A DNA stretch of 12,655 bases. Origin: Spirochaetia bacterium (lineage in GTDB: Bacteria; Spirochaetota; Spirochaetia; Sphaerochaetales; Sphaerochaetaceae). Within the stretch, counting starts at the first letter, position 1, and every line of letters starts with the position of its first letter. The stretch covers positions 1 to 12,655 of the forward strand of contig SABI01000047.1 in assembly GCA_009929055.1 (NCBI GenBank), in the 5' to 3' direction. The notes under the pieces were generated by a model, which was not told the DNA's origin, searched no databases, and saw nothing but the letters and a program-made list of their open reading frames with translations. Both the position numbers and the translations under genes were made by a program. Shown here in pieces: positions 8,082 to 12,655 of this stretch.

Positions 8082-8944
8082 AAACGTGCTATATCCCATT
8101 AGATCTAGAACAAGCACTACGGGTGAGAAAAGAGACGGGAGCGAAACCCATTGCTGGTGGAACAGACCTTATGGTTGTTCACCGACGAGGAACTGGGGTA
8201 GTTCCCACCTTCCCATGGCCTGTGATGATTATTACTCAACTCAAAGAGCTAGAAGGGATTACTGTCGATGATGGGAATATTGTCATTGGAGCCCTTACCC
8301 ATTGCCATGAAATTGAAGATAGCCCTATAGTCCCTTATGCTGTAAAAGTTGCAGCAAGTTTAATGGGGGCTCACTCCTTACGAAACATAGCAACAATAGG
8401 GGGCAATATTTGTAATGCCTCCCCTAAAGGAGACCTCCCTGTTCCCCTTATCATGATGGATGCACAGGTAGTATTAGTGAGTGCTACAGGAAAAAGAGAA
8501 ATTCCCTTAGATGAATTTATCGTAGGGGCTAAAGAGACACTTCTACAAGATGATGAAATTCTTACCCAAGTTCGAATCCCTTTACCAAAGAACCCATATA
8601 CATATGTATTTTACAGAAAGATAGGGACACGAAAGGCAAACGCAATAAGTAAGTTAAGCATGAGCGTTGCTATTACATTAGATGAAAAAGGGACCATTAC
8701 TGATTTTAGAGCAGCCAATGGGGCAAGTGGCCCCAAAGTTGCCCGTAAAAGAGAAGTTGAAAAAATTATTATTGGAACCAATGTAAAAGAATTAGAAGAG
8801 AACATTCCAACAATTGTAGAGGCTTATAATGCAATACTTTCTCCTCATGCAATGCCTGAATATCGCAGGTCTTCAACGAGGCGTATGTTAGAGTATTTTT
8901 TACATAAGGTAGGAGAACTACCTCATGAAGTAATAATTACCTAG
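8075..8944 (+). CDS. xdhB: FAD-binding subunit of the molybdenum hydroxylase
   Basis: This 289-residue protein is the medium, FAD-binding subunit (CoxM/XdhB family). FAD motifs are AGGTDLMV at 27-34 and TIGGN at 107-111, followed by SPKGDLPVPLI, which is usual for the family. It would take electrons from the [2Fe-2S] subunit and pass them to NAD+ or another carrier. The start ATGGTAG overlaps the preceding stop by seven bases, with GGGGAGG just upstream. The ATG of a frame-shifted ORF at 8086 is a shadow. The order molybdopterin, iron-sulfur, FAD differs from E. coli xdhABC (molybdopterin, FAD, iron-sulfur). The length is normal and no break is seen. Confidence 0.93.
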   Translation: MVETCYIPLDLEQALRVRKETGAKPIAGGTDLMVVHRRGTGVVPTFPWPVMIITQLKELEGITVDDGNIVIGALTHCHEIEDSPIVPYAVKVAASLMGAHSLRNIATIGGNICNASPKGDLPVPLIMMDAQVVLVSATGKREIPLDEFIVGAKETLLQDDEILTQVRIPLPKNPYTYVFYRKIGTRKANAISKLSMSVAITLDEKGTITDFRAANGASGPKVARKREVEKIIIGTNVKELEENIPTIVEAYNAILSPHAMPEYRRSSTRRMLEYFLHKVGELPHEVIIT

Positions 8945-8953
8945 GAGGAACCC

Positions 8954-10345
8954 ATGAGGAGTATTACAATCGTATTAAAAGATATATTTCGTCTCGTCAC
9001 TGATACCACAAAAGAGGCTCTTATTCATCAAGACCTTTTTATCGCTGGTAACAACGTTGAGAAGATTGTTCCAACAGGAACACTCCCTTACCCCGCTGAT
9101 TGTAGAGTTATTGACTGCTCTAAGCATGTTGTTATGCCTGGAATGGTCAATACCCACCACCATTTTTATCAAACACTTACTCGAAACCACCCCGAGGTGC
9201 AAAATGTAGAACTTTTTGACTGGCTCACTCACCTCTATGATGTGTGGAAATATGTTGATGAAGAGGCTATCTACTACTCTTCCTTACTTGCAATGAGTGA
9301 ACTTGCTAAAACAGGATGTACCCTTACAACAGATCACCACTATCTCTATCCGAGAGGATTTAAGGGAGATTTGATGGGTATACAGTTTGAAGCAGCTAAG
9401 AGGTTAGGAATGCGCTTTAGCCCAACTCGTGGCTCTATGTCATTAAGTAAAAAAGATGGAGGTTTGCCACCAGATTCTGTTGTTCAAACCCTTGATGAAA
9501 TCTTACTCGATAGCGAACGTGTTATAAACACCTACCACGACCCTAAAAGGGGGTCAATGTCTAAAATAGTTTTAGCTCCCTGCAGCCCCTTTAGTGTTAC
9601 TAAAGAGTTAATGAAAGAGACAAGCAAATTAGCAAGAACTCATAAAGTTGCTATTCACACCCACTTAGCTGAAACTCGAGATGAAAATGACTTTTGCATT
9701 TCAATGTATGGTAAGAGACCTTTAGAATTGATGCAGGAATGTGACATGATAGGATCTGATGTCTTCTTTGCCCATGGTATCCACTTCAATGACTCTGAAC
9801 TTGATCTATTGGCCCAAACTCATACTCATATAGCTCACTGTCCATCGAGTAATATGAGATTAGGTTCTGGAATCTGTCGGGTAAAAGAGATGTTAGAAAG
9901 GGGTATTAACGTAGGAATCGCAGTAGATGGTTCAGCATCTAATGACTCTTCAGATATGTTAGGAGAAGTTCGTAATGCCCTCCTTCTTCAGAGGGTTGAA
10001 AAAGGGGCTAATGCCCTAAATGTGAGCCAAGCCCTCACTATGGCAACAATTGGGGGAGCAAAGCTTCTTCAGTTTGAAGAACTAGGTAAGTTAGAACAAG
10101 GGTGGATTGCAGATATTGCTATCTATGATGTCCACACATTAGGATATGCAGGGGCCCTTAGTGACCCAGTTGCAGCTCTTTTATTTTGTGGCTATGACCA
10201 TCAAGCAGAATACTCTATAATAAATGGAGAAGTCGTAGTAGATAAAAAAGAAGTGCGAGGCGTTAATCAAGAAGAACTTATCTCTAAGATTAACAGTATT
10301 AGTGAAAGATTATTAAAGAAAGCACAGAGAAAGGAGTCATTATGA
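8954..10345 (+). CDS. Amidohydrolase resembling 8-oxoguanine deaminase
   Basis: This 463-residue protein belongs to the amidohydrolase superfamily, in the group of 8-oxoguanine deaminase, atrazine hydrolases and guanine deaminase. Visible metal and catalytic residues: His68 and His70 in VNTHHHFYQTLTR, His235/His237 and Glu240 in IHTHLAETRDEN, His274 in FAHGIHF, and Asp325 in AVDGSASNDSSD. The combination FYQTLTR, LFDWL, TDHHYLYPRG and DGSASNDSSDML is what I recall from proteins annotated as 8-oxoguanine deaminase, so release of ammonia from an aminopurine is the best guess. It is paralogous to SsnA in the same operon (compare DEEALYYSSL and DEEAIYYSSL) but lacks SsnA signatures. AGGAGG at 8943-8948 overlaps the previous stop and supports the start. 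The stop overlaps ygfM by four bases. E. coli keeps a guanine deaminase (guaD) near xdhD, so this may fill that slot. Substrate is inferred. Confidence 0.88.
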   Translation: MRSITIVLKDIFRLVTDTTKEALIHQDLFIAGNNVEKIVPTGTLPYPADCRVIDCSKHVVMPGMVNTHHHFYQTLTRNHPEVQNVELFDWLTHLYDVWKYVDEEAIYYSSLLAMSELAKTGCTLTTDHHYLYPRGFKGDLMGIQFEAAKRLGMRFSPTRGSMSLSKKDGGLPPDSVVQTLDEILLDSERVINTYHDPKRGSMSKIVLAPCSPFSVTKELMKETSKLARTHKVAIHTHLAETRDENDFCISMYGKRPLELMQECDMIGSDVFFAHGIHFNDSELDLLAQTHTHIAHCPSSNMRLGSGICRVKEMLERGINVGIAVDGSASNDSSDMLGEVRNALLLQRVEKGANALNVSQALTMATIGGAKLLQFEELGKLEQGWIADIAIYDVHTLGYAGALSDPVAALLFCGYDHQAEYSIINGEVVVDKKEVRGVNQEELISKINSISERLLKKAQRKESL

Positions 10346-11181
10346 TAAGCGAATTCATTAAAGGTGAAGGAGTACAACAAGCCCTTAAGGAGATCCAAAA
10401 AGGGGGATTAAGTGCTGGTTTTATTGCTGGCGGGACAGAAATACAACGACTAGGAACCCAGAAAAAATATACTAAAGTTGTGTCTCTACACTCAATTAGT
10501 TTAGATACCATTACATCAGATACACAGAAAGTTGTGATTGGGGCTATGGCTACTTTTACTCAAATGGCAGAAGATTCCCAAGTCCCCTCTTATCTTAAAG
10601 AAGCTATTAAATTTTGTGGCTCTTTTACTAAAAGAAATATGGCAACAATTGGGGGCAATATTGCCTCCCTTAGAGATGACTCATACCTTATTCCCACACT
10701 CTTAGCAGCAAAAGCACGAGTTCATATTGGAGATATCTCAGTTGATGGCGAGTATAGTGTTGAAAATATTCCACTTAGAGAATATATAGAGTTTAGAGAA
10801 CACTTTATGGGCTCTCTCATCCTTGCTATTGAATTAAATAGACCAAAACGAATTGTCTTTTCACAACGATTTGCTCGAACAGTACAATCTCCTGCTGCTA
10901 TTACCGTCTCTTTTGGAGCCGGTATTGAAGAAGGAACTTTAACTGATGTAAGAATATTTGCAGCAATTAAGGGTACTGGCATTATTAGACTCAAGAAAGT
11001 GGAAGAGGGGATTGCTGAAAGGCAGTTTCTTACTCCTGAGGATGTAGCTACTGTAGTAAACAGTGAAATTGCTTTTGTTGATGACATTACAGGGAGTGCT
11101 AGTTATAAACACTACATATTAGGTTCGAGTGTGGCTCACCTCTATAAGAGATGTCTCGAATTAACACAGGAGGAGGCTTAA
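10342..11181 (+). CDS. ygfM: YgfM-type FAD-binding domain protein
   Basis: This 279-residue protein is a second member of the CoxM/XdhB FAD-binding family. It resembles E. coli YgfM more than the true XdhB-like subunit at 8075. Motifs are AGGTEIQRLG at 29-38 (usually AGGTD) and TIGGNIASLRDDS from residue 102, where the usual SPxGD segment has drifted. The C-terminal SASYKHYILGSSVAHLYKRC matches the GSVAYKRYITG region I recall in YgfM. It starts within the previous stop (ATGA overlap) behind AAGGAG, and xdhD follows after three bases, as in E. coli. Inference: it is the flavin partner of XdhD. Since XdhD lacks [2Fe-2S] ligands, how electrons would reach this flavin is unclear, or FAD may have another role. 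Confidence 0.88.
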   Translation: MISEFIKGEGVQQALKEIQKGGLSAGFIAGGTEIQRLGTQKKYTKVVSLHSISLDTITSDTQKVVIGAMATFTQMAEDSQVPSYLKEAIKFCGSFTKRNMATIGGNIASLRDDSYLIPTLLAAKARVHIGDISVDGEYSVENIPLREYIEFREHFMGSLILAIELNRPKRIVFSQRFARTVQSPAAITVSFGAGIEEGTLTDVRIFAAIKGTGIIRLKKVEEGIAERQFLTPEDVATVVNSEIAFVDDITGSASYKHYILGSSVAHLYKRCLELTQEEA

Positions 11182-11184
11182 GTT

Positions 11185-11640
11185 ATGATTATTACCCTTA
11201 CAGTTGATCATAAAAAGATCACTACAAGTATTAAACCAAACGATACCCTTAGAATGCTCTTAGTAGCACATAATTTTATAAGTGTGAGAGATAGTGATGA
11301 TAATGAAGGATTTGCAGGGAGCGATACAGTTATTTTTAACGGCAAACCTATCTACGCTAACTTGATGTTAGCAGCTCTTGCAGATAATAGTGAAGTGCTC
11401 ACCGCTCATAGTCTAAGTAAACTAGGAAACCTCTCTATTGTCCAAGAAGCTATGATAGATAGTGGAGTTGTTCAATCTGCCTACAATGCTCCAGCAGCAG
11501 CTTTGTTACTCACCTGGCTCCTCGAGCACAACCCTAATCCATCAAGAGAAGATGTAAAAGAGGTGTTGTCAGGAATCTTTATTAGAGATACTGGGTATGA
11601 ACACTACTTTATTGCAGTTCAGCTTGCAGTTGAGAAGATG
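11185..11640 (+). other. Cysteine-free [2Fe-2S]-like domain of XdhD
   Basis: Aligned by eye with the intact subunit at 7605, the eight cluster cysteines are replaced: Cys41 by Asp39, Cys46 by Ala44, Cys49 by Asp47, Cys61 by Asn59, Cys100 by Ser98, Cys103 by Asn101, Cys135 by Ile133, Cys137 by Asp135. The scaffold around them survives (SDTVIFNGK, VVQSAYNAP, IRDTGY). The first Cys of the whole protein is residue 238. The fold is probably kept, but neither [2Fe-2S] cluster can bind. Confidence 0.9.
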
Positions 11641-12655
11641 AGAGATGGAAAGTACTCTACCCCTATAGCTCCTGAGTTCAGAGAACATTTAGACTATATA
11701 GGGAAAGTCAAACCTAAAGTAGATGGAAGACAATTAGTAGCAGGGTGGAAAAGCTTTGTTGAAGATAGAGTTGAACCTAATGCTGCTAGCCTCATTATGC
11801 TAAGGAGCCCTCATGCTCATGCCTATATAAATAAAATTGATACAAGTGAAGCAGAGAAGATTCCTGGAGTTATTACTATTATTACAGCCTTCAACTGCCC
11901 TGATGTCTATTACATGTCAGCAGGACAAGGAAACCCTGAACCATCTCCATACGATAGGCGTCTATTTAACAAAAAGGTTCGTCACGTGGGAGACAGAGTT
12001 GCCGCTATTGTCGCTCGAAGTGAAGCTATTGCAAAAGAGGCGAGAGAAAAGATAAAGGTTGAGTATGAAGTACTTGCACCTATCTTTACTGTAGAAGAAG
12101 CAATGGCTGAAGGGGCTCCTGTTGTCCAAAATGGAGTAGCTGAATATTTATCAGGAGCACCAGATAATTTAAGTGAATACAACAAAGGTGTTGATGAAAG
12201 GGAAGGGAAAATTATCTACCCATTCCCCCTCCATGCAAATAACCGAAAGAATGTAGCCGCTGCAGCACACGGTAGTATTGGCGATGTTGAAAAAGGATTT
12301 AGTGAAGCCGATGTGGTGATAGAAAGAACCTACCAAAGTTCTCAAATTCAATGTACCCCACTTGAACCTCACCTTGTATTCTCTAAGATGGATAATGATA
12401 GACTCGTCGTCCATGCTTCAACCCAAGTTCCTTTTCACCTACGAAGAATTGTAGCTAAAGTGTGCCAAATTCCAGAAAACAAAGTACACATTGTTAAAGA
12501 AAAAGTAGGGGGTGGGTATGGAAGTAAGCAAGATATCTTAGTTGAAGATGTTGTTGCCTATGCTACATATATCACACGAGAGGCAATATACTATAGAAAT
12601 ACTCGTGAAGAAGAGTTTATTGCAAACTCAACTCGCCACCCAATGAGAGTAACAG
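11185..12655 (+). CDS. xdhD: XdhD-type fused molybdenum hydroxylase (3' end outside window)
   Basis: The frame is open from ATG 11185 to the window edge (490 complete codons); E. coli XdhD has about 956 residues, so roughly half is present. CAGGAGGAGG at 11167-11176, inside the end of ygfM, is the ribosome binding site. Residues 1 to about 150 are a ferredoxin-like domain with no cysteine. From about 165 the molybdopterin domain begins, with LRSPHAHA, DRRLFNKKVRHVGDRVAAI and the cofactor loop GGGYGSKQD at 442-450; REEEFIANSTRHP closes the visible part. The sequence closely follows E. coli XdhD as I remember it, including SDDxxGFAGSD and NFN-like loops, so the lost cysteines are a family trait and not a local mutation. 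Role: probable purine-ring hydroxylase or dehydrogenase acting with YgfM, in the urate/purine cluster. The catalytic Glu and later cofactor motifs lie beyond the edge and cannot be checked. Confidence 0.93.
   Translation, partial: MIITLTVDHKKITTSIKPNDTLRMLLVAHNFISVRDSDDNEGFAGSDTVIFNGKPIYANLMLAALADNSEVLTAHSLSKLGNLSIVQEAMIDSGVVQSAYNAPAAALLLTWLLEHNPNPSREDVKEVLSGIFIRDTGYEHYFIAVQLAVEKMRDGKYSTPIAPEFREHLDYIGKVKPKVDGRQLVAGWKSFVEDRVEPNAASLIMLRSPHAHAYINKIDTSEAEKIPGVITIITAFNCPDVYYMSAGQGNPEPSPYDRRLFNKKVRHVGDRVAAIVARSEAIAKEAREKIKVEYEVLAPIFTVEEAMAEGAPVVQNGVAEYLSGAPDNLSEYNKGVDEREGKIIYPFPLHANNRKNVAAAAHGSIGDVEKGFSEADVVIERTYQSSQIQCTPLEPHLVFSKMDNDRLVVHASTQVPFHLRRIVAKVCQIPENKVHIVKEKVGGGYGSKQDILVEDVVAYATYITREAIYYRNTREEEFIANSTRHPMRVT

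Noticed and set aside
11185..11640. XdhD N-terminal domain as a recent pseudogene-type decay.
   Set aside because: The frame is intact, the scaffold is conserved, and E. coli XdhD as recalled shows the same replacements, so it is a long-standing family feature.
1..12655. In-frame TGA selenocysteine codons in the hydroxylase genes.
   Set aside because: All coding frames run without internal TGA and no domain is cut short, so there is no sign of selenoprotein readthrough in the visible parts.

Overview
The window is one continuous block of nine genes, all on the + strand. It looks like a single long operon for anaerobic purine or urate breakdown by molybdenum hydroxylases and aminohydrolases. 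The first gene (ygfK) is cut by the left edge and the last (xdhD) by the right edge. I see no RNA gene, mobile element, CRISPR array or prophage, and the longest gap between genes is 143 bases. The DNA is AT-rich with strong AGGAGG-type ribosome binding sites and many short overlaps. The gene set matches the ygfK-ssnA-ygfM-xdhD and xdhA/B/C-ygeY neighbourhood of Escherichia coli and of gut anaerobes. The base composition and different gene order point away from Enterobacteria, towards a low-GC anaerobe (Bacillota, Spirochaetota or Fusobacteriota). The sequence alone does not settle which.

Layout. Positions 1-2697 encode YgfK, an iron-sulfur flavoprotein that was once called a selenate reductase subunit. 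Positions 2712-4052 encode SsnA, an amidohydrolase, and 4106-5326 encode YgeY, an M20 metallohydrolase. A 143-base gap with a strong hairpin follows. Then comes a complete three-subunit molybdenum hydroxylase: the molybdopterin subunit (5470-7608), the [2Fe-2S] subunit (7605-8081) and the FAD subunit (8075-8944), linked by overlapping start and stop codons. Next are an 8-oxoguanine deaminase-like aminohydrolase (8954-10345), a second FAD-domain protein of YgfM type (10342-11181), and a fused ferredoxin-like/molybdopterin protein of XdhD type (11185 to the edge).

How the parts fit. Two parallel modules stand out. The first is a classical hydroxylase with all eight [2Fe-2S] cysteines, followed by its own aminohydrolase. 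The second is YgfM plus XdhD, in which all eight cluster cysteines of the ferredoxin-like domain have been replaced. Published genetic work on gut bacteria links clusters with ygfK, ssnA, ygeY, ygeX, ygeW, hyuA and xdhD to anaerobic urate and purine catabolism. The assignment here rests on family resemblance and gene neighbourhood, and exact substrates are inferred.

The most unusual points are an acidic His/Cys-rich insert in YgfK, the cysteine-free ferredoxin-like domain of XdhD, and the hairpin in front of the hydroxylase genes.
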